Source: an uncultured Clostridia bacterium
GTDB lineage: Bacteria; Bacillota_A; Clostridia; TANB77; CAG-508
Direction of reading: 5' to 3'
DNA: 10,482 nt
Assembly (NCBI GenBank): GCA_947594095.1
Contig: CANQEA010000046.1
Coordinates: 1 to 10,482 of the forward strand
This document shows positions 1-9,066 of the stretch, one piece after another. Under the pieces are notes generated by a model. The model had not been told where the DNA came from, ran no database searches, and saw only the letters and a list, made by a program, of their open reading frames with translations. Position 1 is the stretch's first letter; every line of letters starts with the position of its first letter. The translations under genes were made by a program, and so were the position numbers.

Positions 1-2408
1 TCTAACTCTAAGTCAATATTATATACTTCATAATCTTTATCAATGTCTTTACATTCCATATTTTGAATAAATAAAGTAGCTTTAAAATCTTTTATAGATT
101 TTTCAATAGCATCTTTTAATTCTTTGCTAACTCCTAGTGATAAATTCTTTATAGGTGTTTTTAGAGAAACATTATTATTTGTTTTTTCACCTCTTGCTAT
201 ACTTATAATTTCTACCATTTGGTCTCCATATTTAATTTCGTCATTAAAATCATAATTTAGAGATTTTATTTCTGTTGTATGAATTGAAGGATTATTATGA
301 TATAGCTCTTGGAATATTTCTTCTGTTATAAATGGGAAATATATACTAAAGTCTTGTAAAAGTTTATATAATAAAATATAAACTGTCTTTTGACCACTAT
401 ATCTTGGTACATCTCCAAATTCTTCTGGTCTATATAATCTATGTTTTACAATTTCTATATAATTATCACAAAATTCCCAGAAGAATTTTTCTAAAATATT
501 TAATGCTAATCCAACTTCATAATCATCTAAATAATTGATAAATTGTTTTTCCATTTCTTGAAAACGTCCAAGAATCCATTTATCAACATATTCAAAGTTA
601 TCAAAATCTTTATCTTCATAATCTGATAAATGCATTTCAATAAATTTAGATACATTCCATATTTTATTAACTAATTTTTTACCACGAAGTAATGTTTCTT
701 CACTAAATACAATATCAGTTCCAAGCCTTCCTGTTCCTGCCCAATATCTTATAACATCTGCTGAATATTGCTTAATTAAATCCATTGGCTCATGTTTGCT
801 ATTTCCTTTACTTTTACTAATTTTTTCTCCCTTGTTTGCCATAACAAATCCAGAAATCATAACATTATCCCATGGCTTTTGTCCAAAATGATAAAAGCTT
901 TTAACAATTGTATAAAAATCCCATGTTCTGATAATTTCACTTGCATTTGTTCTTAGGCTCATTGGTTTTAAAATATCTTCAAAGTTTTCTTTTTCTCCAT
1001 ACCTCATGTTAATTAGAGGTGTAACAGATGATGTAGCCCATGTATCCATTATATCTGTATCTGGAACAAATTCATCACATCCACATTTTGGACATTTTGT
1101 AATTTTAGGTGAGTCCACTAATGGGTTTACTGGTAAATCCTCTTTATTTGCAAATACAGGCTCTCCACATTCTTTACAATACCACACGGGGAATGGAACA
1201 CCAAAGTATCTTTGTCTTGAAATACACCAATCCCATGCAATATTATTTACCCATTCGTCATATCTTACATGCATATGTGCAGGATGCCATTTTATTTCAT
1301 TTCCTATTCTTAAGAAATCTTCTTTATGGTTCATTATATCTATAAACCATTGTTTTATAATAGCATATTCTACTTCTCTACCACATCTTTCATGTGTTTG
1401 TACTTCATGTTCTAGTTCTTCTACTTTAACTACATATCCACCTTCTTGTAGATCTTCTATAATTTTCTTTCTTGCTTCTTTTATTTTAAGTCCTCCATAA
1501 GTTGGAACTTCATCTATTATTCTTCCTTGATCTGTAAATATATTTTTTAAAGGCAAATTGTATTTTTTCCACCATTCAATATCTGTTTGATCTCCAAATG
1601 TACAACACATAACAATACCTGTTCCTTTATCTTTGTCAACTTTTTCATCTGCCATTATAGGAACTTCTACATCTATTACTGGAATATGAGCTGTTTTTCC
1701 AATTAAATGTTTATGTTTTTCATCTTCTGGATTTACAAAAACACATACAATAGCTGGTAATAATTCAGGTCTTGTTGTTGCAATTGTGAATTCTTCATCA
1801 TCTTCTACAGTTTTAAAGTTTATATAATTAAATGTTGTTTTTATTGTTTTTGTTTCAAGTTCTGCTTGTGCAATAGATGTTAAACATTCATTACACCATA
1901 ATGCAGGACTTTCTTTATGATAACAATGTCCTTTTTCTATTAAGTCTAAAAATGAAGCTTGACTTATTTTCATAGTAGAAGGTGCTACAGTTTTATAATG
2001 AATACCCCAGTCTGTGCTTACACCCATTCTATTAAATAACTCTTTAAATTCAGCCTCATATTTGTTCGTTGTTTCATAACAAATTTTTGAAAACTTTTCT
2101 CTTCCTATTTCATGAGCTCTTTTCCCTTGCTCTTTTTCTACTAATCTTTCACTTGGTAACCCGTTATCATCAAATCCAAATGGATAAAAAATATTGTATC
2201 CTCTTAGTCTTTTATATCTTGCTAACATTTCAGTTTGAGTATATGAAAATATATGTCCAATATGTATTTTTCCATTAACTGTTGGTGGCGGTGTGTCTAT
2301 TGAAAATACTTCTTTTCTATTTCTTTTGAATTCATATATTTTGTTTTCTTTCCAATAATCAAGCCACTTTTTTTCTTTTTCTTCGCTATTATATTTTTTA
2401 TCTAACAT
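1..2408 (-). CDS. valS: Valyl-tRNA synthetase, archaeal-like type (3' end outside the window)
   Basis: Class I aminoacyl-tRNA synthetase that charges tRNA-Val with valine in the cytoplasm and edits mischarged threonine. About 802 residues are visible and read without a stop; the C-terminus runs off the left edge. The ATG at 2408 follows an AAGGGAG ribosome binding site. Visible signatures are HIGH at residues 49-52, the editing-domain ATTRPE motif near residue 225, zinc-type CxxC pairs at 411/414 and 439/442, and KISKS at 529-533 (a variant of KMSKS). The stretch DDNGLPSER after HIGH, and RTWDFYTIVKS before KISKS, are typical of the archaeal-like ValRS subfamily also found in Rickettsia and some other bacteria, not of the usual bacterial enzyme. 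It lies downstream of a terminator, so it probably has its own promoter in the 95 bases before the start; I see no convincing promoter and no T-box leader there. Identity as ValRS is very likely; the subtype is my inference from motifs. Confidence 0.95.
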   Translation of the reverse strand, partial: MLDKKYNSEEKEKKWLDYWKENKIYEFKRNRKEVFSIDTPPPTVNGKIHIGHIFSYTQTEMLARYKRLRGYNIFYPFGFDDNGLPSERLVEKEQGKRAHEIGREKFSKICYETTNKYEAEFKELFNRMGVSTDWGIHYKTVAPSTMKISQASFLDLIEKGHCYHKESPALWCNECLTSIAQAELETKTIKTTFNYINFKTVEDDEEFTIATTRPELLPAIVCVFVNPEDEKHKHLIGKTAHIPVIDVEVPIMADEKVDKDKGTGIVMCCTFGDQTDIEWWKKYNLPLKNIFTDQGRIIDEVPTYGGLKIKEARKKIIEDLQEGGYVVKVEELEHEVQTHERCGREVEYAIIKQWFIDIMNHKEDFLRIGNEIKWHPAHMHVRYDEWVNNIAWDWCISRQRYFGVPFPVWYCKECGEPVFANKEDLPVNPLVDSPKITKCPKCGCDEFVPDTDIMDTWATSSVTPLINMRYGEKENFEDILKPMSLRTNASEIIRTWDFYTIVKSFYHFGQKPWDNVMISGFVMANKGEKISKSKGNSKHEPMDLIKQYSADVIRYWAGTGRLGTDIVFSEETLLRGKKLVNKIWNVSKFIEMHLSDYEDKDFDNFEYVDKWILGRFQEMEKQFINYLDDYEVGLALNILEKFFWEFCDNYIEIVKHRLYRPEEFGDVPRYSGQKTVYILLYKLLQDFSIYFPFITEEIFQELYHNNPSIHTTEIKSLNYDFNDEIKYGDQMVEIISIARGEKTNNNVSLKTPIKNLSLGVSKELKDAIEKSIKDFKATLFIQNMECKDIDKDYEVYNIDLEL

Positions 2409-2503
2409 GCTTTTTATGCTCCCTTCAATTTTCATTAAATTTTAAATTCTCATACATTTTATCATAATTAACACAAAAATACCATATTTTTGGAGAAATT
2501 TTA

Positions 2504-2539
2504 AAAAAAGCTTAATGATTTTACTCATTAAGCTTTTTT
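2504..2539 (-). terminator. Perfect 15-bp terminator hairpin after the small ORF
   Basis: Arms at 2504-2518 and 2525-2539 are perfectly complementary, with a 6-base loop. On the minus strand the hairpin ends in a run of seven T, and the plus strand has a T run as well, so it can act in both directions. It starts two bases after the stop codon of the small ORF and separates that ORF from valS. Confidence 0.9.
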
Positions 2540-2541
2540 AG

Positions 2542-2763
2542 TTAGAGTGAAACTCGGACGCCACCACGAATTTTCGTGATAATAATTGGTTCAAAAATGT
2601 TTGTTTCAACCATAATTTGCATAGCTAAACTATGCATATCATGGCCATTTTCAACAAAATTTTTGGCCAAATAACATATGTTGTCCTTTTGCTCCTCTGT
2701 GAGCGTTTTGTTGGTTATTATTTGAACCTTACACTCCTTTTTCCGTTTGAAAAAATTTCTCAT
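2542..2763 (-). CDS. Small protein of unknown function (73 aa)
   Basis: I do not recognise this protein. It begins with a basic, aromatic N-terminus (FFKRKK at residues 4-9). A probably helical middle contains a TEEQK stretch, and the C-terminus is hydrophobic then basic (IIITKIRGGVRVSL). There is no signal peptide, membrane segment or cysteine motif. The case for a gene is its layout: a perfect AGGAGG eight bases before the ATG, a plausible promoter upstream, and a terminator two bases after the stop. Codon use differs from all neighbours, with many C- and G-ending codons, the Arg codons CGG, CGT and CGA, and GTC, CTC and ACG. This suggests recent acquisition or constraint from RNA structure, because a strong hairpin lies inside the ORF. 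It is monocistronic and divergent from the ytxC-like gene. A structured RNA with a chance ORF is the main alternative. Confidence 0.65.
   Translation of the reverse strand: MRNFFKRKKECKVQIITNKTLTEEQKDNICYLAKNFVENGHDMHSLAMQIMVETNIFEPIIITKIRGGVRVSL
2610..2644 (-). other. Strong hairpin inside the small ORF
   Basis: On the minus strand, arms 2638-2644 and 2610-2616 pair with one G-U wobble. One A-A mismatch follows, then arms 2630-2636 and 2618-2624 pair perfectly around a 5-base loop. The stem extends outward by G-U pairs that form only in minus-strand RNA. Two further short inverted repeats flank it: 2643-2647 with 2664-2668, and 2565-2569 with 2574-2578. The pairing is visible directly; a function is not. 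Confidence 0.45.
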
Positions 2764-2795
2764 GGAAATCGCCTCCTAAAAAGTTTTGTATAATT

Positions 2796-2824
2796 ATATT
2801 AACATAATTTTTACACTTTTGCAA
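2796..2824 (-). promoter_or_regulatory. Likely promoter of the small ORF
   Basis: On the minus strand, TTGCAA (2819-2824) is followed after 17 bases by TAATAT (2796-2801), in an AT-rich stretch. The predicted transcript would start near 2789, giving a short leader with the AGGAGG at 2772-2777. The match to the housekeeping sigma consensus is moderate. Confidence 0.4.
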
Positions 2825-2936
2825 TATAATTCTATTATTTATCTTTTTCACTTTTACCTTATTAAAAGCATATGATAATGTATAAGTTTTAAAAATTTAG
2901 TAGATACTAGTTTTGTGAAGGGGGATTTATTTTGTC

Positions 2937-3794
2937 ATGAAATCTTTATGTATAAAAACAAACGACTCTAACTTACTAGATTATCTATTAAATGAATTAA
3001 ATTTATTAGACATAAATGATGTTTGTTTTTGCCAAAAAAAATTTAAACATTTTAATAATATTATTATACACTATCAAGGAAAAAATACAAAAGATTTTAT
3101 TTGTAAATTAAGTTCTATCTTATCTTTTCTTGTAATTGATGAATTAGAAGAAAAGTTTATAAAAAATATAATCTTAAAGGAATACTTTTATTTTGATAAA
3201 GAAGAAATGGATATCATTTATAATACAACATTAGATTTAATGTCTGAAGACTTTTCTAAAGCATTTATTAATAAATGGAATATTTTATATAATACTTTTG
3301 AAGATTGGATTAAAGAAAATAAATCAATTTATATAAATGGTTTTGTTCAATTTAGGATAAAACCTTATTTAGATATTTTAGATGAAATTGTATGTGAAGC
3401 TGTTAACTGTTATGTTGTTGAAAAAGAATATAATGAGTTTATATCACTTTTGAAATTATATATATCAAGTCAAAGTTGTACTTGTAAAAAAGTACATTTA
3501 CTATATTCTGATTCTTCAACTATATTGCTTGATGAAAATAAGAATGTCATTCCTATTTGTAATGATATTTTTGAATCAAAATATTTGAGTGATATTAGTT
3601 TTTCTGACAATGATTATACATTAAATACTCTGTTATCAATACTCCCAGAAGAAATTGAAATTCATCTTGTAAATACAATAATTGACGAATTTATAAATAC
3701 ATTACAATTAATTTTTGAAGATAGAATTACTATTTGCAAAAGCTGTCCTATCTGTTCGAGTAAAACATTATCATCTAAACTTCCGTTTATATAA
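2937..3794 (+). CDS. ytxC: YtxC-like sporulation-associated protein
   Basis: Putative sporulation protein of the YtxC family, whose biochemical role is not known. At 285 aa it has about the family's usual length. Recognisable family features are INGFVQFR at residues 133-140, the VEKEYNEF..LLKLY block around 161-175, the VHLLY and ILLDE strands after it, and a C-terminal LQLIFEDRITIC segment. Three cysteines at 267, 270 and 273 (C-x2-C-x2-C) could bind a metal, which I infer only from spacing. No signal peptide or clear membrane span is visible. The ATG at 2937 is the only reasonable start: an in-frame TGA lies at 2916-2918 and a purine-rich AAGGGGG sits about 12 bases upstream, rather far. 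The gene is alone on the plus strand, divergent from the small ORF and convergent with dnaJ. A CATATGAT element at about 2868-2875 loosely resembles a sporulation sigma-E -10 box, but I found no good -35 partner. Confidence 0.8.
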   Translation: MKSLCIKTNDSNLLDYLLNELNLLDINDVCFCQKKFKHFNNIIIHYQGKNTKDFICKLSSILSFLVIDELEEKFIKNIILKEYFYFDKEEMDIIYNTTLDLMSEDFSKAFINKWNILYNTFEDWIKENKSIYINGFVQFRIKPYLDILDEIVCEAVNCYVVEKEYNEFISLLKLYISSQSCTCKKVHLLYSDSSTILLDENKNVIPICNDIFESKYLSDISFSDNDYTLNTLLSILPEEIEIHLVNTIIDEFINTLQLIFEDRITICKSCPICSSKTLSSKLPFI

Positions 3795-3840
3795 AAAGAA
3801 CATTTAAATAGCGATAATATCACAATTTAAATGTTCTTTT
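3794..3840. terminator. Shared bidirectional terminator between ytxC and dnaJ
   Basis: Arms 3794-3809 and 3825-3840 form a perfect 16-bp stem with a 15-base loop. A-rich and T-rich ends give a T run in both directions. The left arm starts in the last base of the ytxC stop codon and the right arm ends three bases before the dnaJ stop, so one hairpin serves both convergent units. Confidence 0.9.
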
Positions 3841-3843
3841 ATA

Positions 3844-4404
3844 TTATCCGAAAAATCCACGTTTTTTAATTGGTGGTTGTTCATTCATTGTTTTAGCAAG
3901 TTCTACTAATAAATCTCTTTGCTCCTTTGTAAGTCTTTTTGGAGTTTGTACATTTACAGTAAAAACAAAATCTCCTTGTTGTGAACCATTTACAGATTTA
4001 AATCCTTTATTTCTTATAGTAAATTTAGTTCCAGTTTGAGTTCCTTCAGGAATTTTATATTTTTCTTTACTATTGTCTACCATAGGTATTTCTAATTCTG
4101 ATCCTAATGTTGCTTGAGTTATAGTAATTGGTATGTCACATAAAACATTATTACCATTTCTTTTATATATACTGTGTTTTTTAACTCTAACAGTAATATA
4201 TAAATCTCCATTTGCTGCACCTTTTTCTCCAGGCTCTCCTTCCCCTCTTAATACAACAGTTTGGTCATTATCTATACCTGCAGGTATCTTTACTTTTATT
4301 TTAGGTTGTTTTCTTACTTTTCCTTTACCACCACATGTTTCACAAACTTCTTTAATAATTTCTCCTGTACCATGACATGCGCTACAAGTTCTTCTTGTTT
4401 GCAT
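3844..4404 (-). CDS. dnaJ: DnaJ, C-terminal part (second half of a frameshifted gene)
   Basis: This open frame carries the second half of the DnaJ (Hsp40) co-chaperone: the third and fourth zinc motifs (C7/C10 with HGTG, C21/C24 with GGKG), then the two substrate-binding beta-domains with [16 protein letters not shown] and [11 protein letters not shown], and the C-terminal dimerisation region. Homology continues upstream of its first ATG (4404) in the same frame to FGQ at 4413, so that ATG is probably not the real start; it has no ribosome binding site. Joined to the N-terminal half by a +1 shift, the product would be 386 aa, a normal DnaJ length. The coding sequence shows no decay (no stops or further shifts), which argues for a recent mutation, a sequencing error or active recoding rather than an old pseudogene. 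It is the last gene of the operon. Confidence 0.85.
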   Translation of the reverse strand: MQTRRTCSACHGTGEIIKEVCETCGGKGKVRKQPKIKVKIPAGIDNDQTVVLRGEGEPGEKGAANGDLYITVRVKKHSIYKRNGNNVLCDIPITITQATLGSELEIPMVDNSKEKYKIPEGTQTGTKFTIRNKGFKSVNGSQQGDFVFTVNVQTPKRLTKEQRDLLVELAKTMNEQPPIKKRGFFG

Positions 4405-5005
4405 TTGTCCGAAGTATAGTATTTTGAACAGCTGTTACTTGCCCTGTTCCATTACATACACTACATTTAATAGGAGAAGTTCCTGGTTTTGCACCTGTTC
4501 CATGGCATGTGGTACATGTTTCATTTCTGTTTATAACTATTTCTTTTTCAACACCTAAATAAGATTGTTCAAAACTTATTTCCATATTGAAATTTAAGTC
4601 TGTACCTTTTCTAGGACCTGCTTGCCTTCTACTTCCCTTTCCGCCAAATCCACCGCCGAAAAAAGATGAGAAGATATCTCCTAAATCTCCAAAATCACTA
4701 AATCCATCAAATCCAGAAGATGTATATGAATAATAGCCTCCTTGACCACCAAATGGGCCTCCTCCACCAAAGCCTTGTGGTCCATTATGTCCAAACTGAT
4801 CATACATTCTTCTTTTTTGAGGATCAGATAAATTTTCATAAGCTTCATTTACTTCTTTAAATTTTATTTCAGCTTCTTTTTTATTATCTGGATTAGCATC
4901 TGGATGATATTTTTTTGCAAGTTTACGATAAGCTTTTTTTAGTTCTTCATCTGTTGCATTTTTGCTTACGCCTAAAACTTCATAATAATCTCTTTTTTCT
5001 GCCAT
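4382..5005 (-). CDS. dnaJ: DnaJ, N-terminal part (J domain, G/F region, half of the zinc domain)
   Basis: DnaJ delivers unfolded clients to DnaK and stimulates its ATPase in the cytoplasm. The J domain spans residues 4-70, with the invariant HPD at 34-36. A Gly/Phe-rich linker covers about 71-121. Zinc motifs CxxCHGTG and CxxCNGTG are at 164-171 and 181-188. After residue 197 the reading frame departs from the family: nine unrelated residues follow and then a TAG at 4382-4384, while the conserved sequence continues in the +1 frame. If translated as it stands, the 207-residue product could still stimulate DnaK through its J domain but would lack half the zinc domain and all client-binding domains. 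The start at 5005 has an AGGAGG five bases upstream and lies 15 bases after the previous stop, so it is tightly coupled to the 111-aa ORF. Confidence 0.9.
   Translation of the reverse strand: MAEKRDYYEVLGVSKNATDEELKKAYRKLAKKYHPDANPDNKKEAEIKFKEVNEAYENLSDPQKRRMYDQFGHNGPQGFGGGGPFGGQGGYYSYTSSGFDGFSDFGDLGDIFSSFFGGGFGGKGSRRQAGPRKGTDLNFNMEISFEQSYLGVEKEIVINRNETCTTCHGTGAKPGTSPIKCSVCNGTGQVTAVQNTILRTNANKKNL
4408..4414 (-). other. Frameshift site in dnaJ (CTT CGG A)
   Basis: Zero-frame codons 198 and 199 are CTT and CGG. Moving one base forward here gives TTC GGA and restores the DnaJ sequence (NTI-FGQMQT). A Leu-tRNA on CUU could re-pair with UUC in the same way that it slips from CUU to UUU at the prfB site, where the next zero-frame codon is also slow. 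CGG is almost absent from the window, and the site is not a homopolymer. No upstream Shine-Dalgarno-like stimulator is seen, unlike prfB. A real indel or an assembly error remain possible. Confidence 0.6.
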
Positions 5006-5020
5006 GTTTTCCTCCTCATA

Positions 5021-5356
5021 TTATTCTCTTCCTATTCCCATCATTTTTAACTTATCTATATCTTCTAGCACATATCCATGTTCTTCATAATAATTAACAA
5101 ATTCTCTTTGTATGTCAGAAAGTTTTAAAGATGAATATATACATCTTTTATAAGATTTTTGATCTGTTATTTTTAAATATCCTTTATTAGCTATCAAAAA
5201 TTGAACTGGATCTCTTTCTCCACTTTCGTTAAAGTCTTTTTGTAATTGCTTATTTTTTGCAATTATTTCAAGAGCCAAACCAATGTGAGATGATATTTTA
5301 TTTATAGAAATTTTATTTCCTTCTCCATCAATAAAAAAAGCATCTGCTCTATCCAT
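5021..5356 (-). CDS. Unknown 111-aa protein between dnaK and dnaJ
   Basis: I do not recognise this protein. It is soluble, with no signal peptide, membrane span, cysteine motif or J domain. It has an acidic N-terminal segment (FFIDGEGNKIS), a helical-looking middle (IGLALEIIAKNKQLQK), and a C-terminal EFVNYYEEHGY region rich in aromatic and charged residues. The composition and codon use match the surrounding genes, so it appears native. It starts at ATG 5356 after a weak AAGGA about 12 bases upstream, and its stop lies 15 bases before the dnaJ start. It follows dnaK by 95 bases that contain a long hairpin. Its place inside the operon predicts heat-induced co-expression and perhaps a link to DnaK or DnaJ, but that is inferred from position alone. 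Confidence 0.7.
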   Translation of the reverse strand: MDRADAFFIDGEGNKISINKISSHIGLALEIIAKNKQLQKDFNESGERDPVQFLIANKGYLKITDQKSYKRCIYSSLKLSDIQREFVNYYEEHGYVLEDIDKLKMMGIGRE

Positions 5357-5390
5357 TATTTATTACATTCCTTTCTTCTAACAATTTCTT

Positions 5391-5441
5391 AGTTGGAAAA
5401 TAGTTAAAATTGTTAATATCAAATTTTACTATTTCCCAACT
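5391..5441 (-). promoter_or_regulatory. Long hairpin in the dnaK to 111-aa ORF gap
   Basis: Arms 5422-5441 and 5391-5411 pair over about 20 bp on the minus strand, with one G-U wobble and one bulged A, around a 10-base loop. The wobble would be an A-C mismatch on the plus strand, so the structure favours the operon transcript. It starts 10 bases after the dnaK stop and is not followed by a T run. It therefore looks like an mRNA-stabilising or processing hairpin, or a leaky attenuator, that separates dnaK levels from the downstream genes. Confidence 0.6.
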
Positions 5442-5451
5442 ATTATAATTA

Positions 5452-7416
<1,965 letters not shown>

Positions 7417-7462
7417 TTAAATTTAATAACAACTTTAATTACTAAAAAAGAGTTAAATTTTG

Positions 7463-7981
7463 TTAGTTTGCAACTACAACCATAGAATGTCTAATTACTT
7501 TACTACCTATTTTGTAACCTTTTCTATATTCTTGTGCTATTTCTTTTTCTCCTAAGTTTTCATCTTGAATACTGCTTACTGCTTCATGCAAGCTTGGATC
7601 AAAAGTTTCTCCAACTGCTGGTATTTCTTCAACACCTTTAGATTTAAGAACATCTTTAAATTGTTTTAAAACAAGTTCAACTCCTTGTTTATAATTACTA
7701 TCTTCTGTTTCAACTTTAGCTGCATTTTCTAGATTATCAACAACTGGTAAAATTACTTCTATTATATCAGAAAGTACCATGTTGTATAATGATTCTCTTT
7801 CTTTTCCACTCCTTTTTTTGAAGTTTTCAAATTCAGCTAAAATTCTTTTATACCTATCATCTAGTTCATCATAATCTTGCTTAGGCACCATGTCTTTTAC
7901 ATCTTTGTTTTCTTCCTTTTTTTCTTTTTTCTTTGTTTCCTTTTCTTCTAATTCTTCTTGTTTGTTTTCTTCTTTTTCCAT
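7463..7981 (-). CDS. grpE: Nucleotide exchange factor GrpE
   Basis: Homodimeric co-chaperone that releases ADP from DnaK and closes the Hsp70 cycle; the family can also sense heat through its long helices. The 172-aa length is usual. Residues 1-30 are a highly charged Lys/Glu tail. The long dimerisation helix follows, with AEFENFKKR at 49-57. The four-helix region carries LPVVDNLENA, and the C-terminal beta-domain contains FDPSLHEAV and ends with the family signature GYKIGSKVIRHSMVVVAN. The ATG at 7981 follows AAAGGAGG by eight bases and lies 17 bases after the hrcA stop, so the two genes are co-transcribed. Nothing is missing or unusual. Confidence 0.97.
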   Translation of the reverse strand: MEKEENKQEELEEKETKKKEKKEENKDVKDMVPKQDYDELDDRYKRILAEFENFKKRSGKERESLYNMVLSDIIEVILPVVDNLENAAKVETEDSNYKQGVELVLKQFKDVLKSKGVEEIPAVGETFDPSLHEAVSSIQDENLGEKEIAQEYRKGYKIGSKVIRHSMVVVAN

Positions 7982-7998
7982 AAATCTTTCCTCCTTTA

Positions 7999-9018
7999 TT
8001 ATTCATTATCTTTATTGATTTCTTTTAATTTTTTATTTATATATTTCATAACAGAAATAACTTTAGAATAATCCATTCTTTTAGGTCCTATAATTCCAAT
8101 TGTTCCTACATCTTTTCCATTTACTTTGTGTTTAAAAGTAACAACACTAAAATCTTTTAGTTCTTCTTTTTCATTCTCTTCTCCAATATATACATTTATA
8201 TCTTCCGCAAAACCTGTATCTAACATATCTGCAATTAATTCTTTTGTGTCTAAAACATTTACAAAATTTTTAGCAACTTCTAGGCTGTTAAACTCTGGAA
8301 GTTCAAAAGATTTATTTGCTCCTTCTAAATAAATTCTTTGGTCTTCTGCTATTACTTTTTTAATTTGCTCAATTACTGGTTTTATAACATTTACACTATA
8401 TGTCATTTCATCATATAAATACTCTTCTAATGGTCTATCTATCGTTTCTAATGGCTCACCTTTCAACTTATTATTAAACATATAATTCATTGTTTCAATT
8501 TGTTTTTGATTGACATCTTCATCAAATTTAATAACTGTTTCTTTTATCATTCCATTATCTGTTAATATAACTGCCATCATCATTCTTGAACCAAGTAAAA
8601 TAAATTTAATATCTTCAATAATTTGTGTATTTGCTTTTGGTGCAATTGAAACTGTTGTGTAATGCGTTACTTCTGAAATTGTATTTGCTGCAATTTTGGT
8701 TAAATCTTCTATTTCATTTACTTTTGTTTCTAGTTTTTCACTAATATATTTAATTTCTTCTATACTTATATCATTTTCATTTAAAAGTTCATCCACATAG
8801 TATCTATATCCTTTTGCAGATGGTATTCTTCCACTTGAGGTATGAGTTTTATCTAGATATCCATTTTTTTCTAAGTCTGCCATTTCATTTCTAATTGTTG
8901 CACTACTATAGTTTAATCCATAGCTGTTTGTCAAACTATTTGAACTTACTGGTTCTGCAGTATTGATATATTCTTCTACTATAGCTTGTAAGACTTTCTT
9001 TTTTCTATCATCTAACAA
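7999..9018 (-). CDS. hrcA: Heat-inducible transcription repressor HrcA
   Basis: Repressor of class I heat-shock genes; it binds CIRCE operators and depends on the GroE chaperonin for activity, so titration of GroE by unfolded proteins induces the operon. The N-terminal winged helix covers about residues 1-76, with SSATIRNEMADLE at 38-50 and HTSSGRIPSAKGYRYYVD at 59-76. The inserted dimerisation region and the GAF-like C-terminal domain follow, ending with IGIIGPKRMDY and a Lys-rich tail. I prefer the TTG start at 9018 (339 aa, MLDDRKKKVLQ). It has a GAGGTGA site at proper distance and matches the usual family N-terminus. The longer frame from GTG 9039 (346 aa) would begin inside a CIRCE half-site with no spaced ribosome binding site. 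Two CIRCE elements upstream imply autoregulation. HrcA is the first gene of the operon. Confidence 0.95.
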   Translation of the reverse strand: MLDDRKKKVLQAIVEEYINTAEPVSSNSLTNSYGLNYSSATIRNEMADLEKNGYLDKTHTSSGRIPSAKGYRYYVDELLNENDISIEEIKYISEKLETKVNEIEDLTKIAANTISEVTHYTTVSIAPKANTQIIEDIKFILLGSRMMMAVILTDNGMIKETVIKFDEDVNQKQIETMNYMFNNKLKGEPLETIDRPLEEYLYDEMTYSVNVIKPVIEQIKKVIAEDQRIYLEGANKSFELPEFNSLEVAKNFVNVLDTKELIADMLDTGFAEDINVYIGEENEKEELKDFSVVTFKHKVNGKDVGTIGIIGPKRMDYSKVISVMKYINKKLKEINKDNE

Positions 9019-9032
9019 ATTTCTCACCTCTT

Positions 9033-9059
9033 TTAGCACTCTTTGTATTTGATTGCTAA
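9033..9059 (-). promoter_or_regulatory. Downstream CIRCE operator (one mismatch)
   Basis: On the plus strand TTAGCACTC (9033-9041), nine bases, then GATTGCTAA (9051-9059). This is the CIRCE consensus inverted repeat with a single changed base in the right half. It would occupy about the first 27 bases of the operon transcript, just ahead of the hrcA ribosome binding site, which is the usual place for CIRCE. Confidence 0.8.
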
Positions 9060-9066
9060 CACATAT

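Noticed and set aside
1006..1500. Plus-strand ORF opposite valS, and similar plus-strand ORFs opposite dnaJ, dnaK and hrcA.
   Set aside because: These are antisense shadows of conserved minus-strand genes; they lack ribosome binding sites and family features.
2553..2565. GGTGGCGTCCGAG on the minus strand resembles a T-box core, and it lies upstream of valS before a terminator.
   Set aside because: The register differs from the T-box consensus, the sequence does not overlap the terminator stem as an antiterminator should, and it is explained by the small ORF. A covariance-model search for the T-box family would settle it.
2780..2936. Sporulation sigma-E promoter for the ytxC-like gene (CATATGAT near 2868-2875).
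   Set aside because: The -10 match is partial and no good -35 lies at the correct distance, so it is not listed as a feature.
3844..4404. Independent gene for a truncated DnaJ-like protein starting at ATG 4404.
   Set aside because: There is no ribosome binding site, and DnaJ homology continues upstream of the ATG in the same frame. A frameshifted single gene is simpler.
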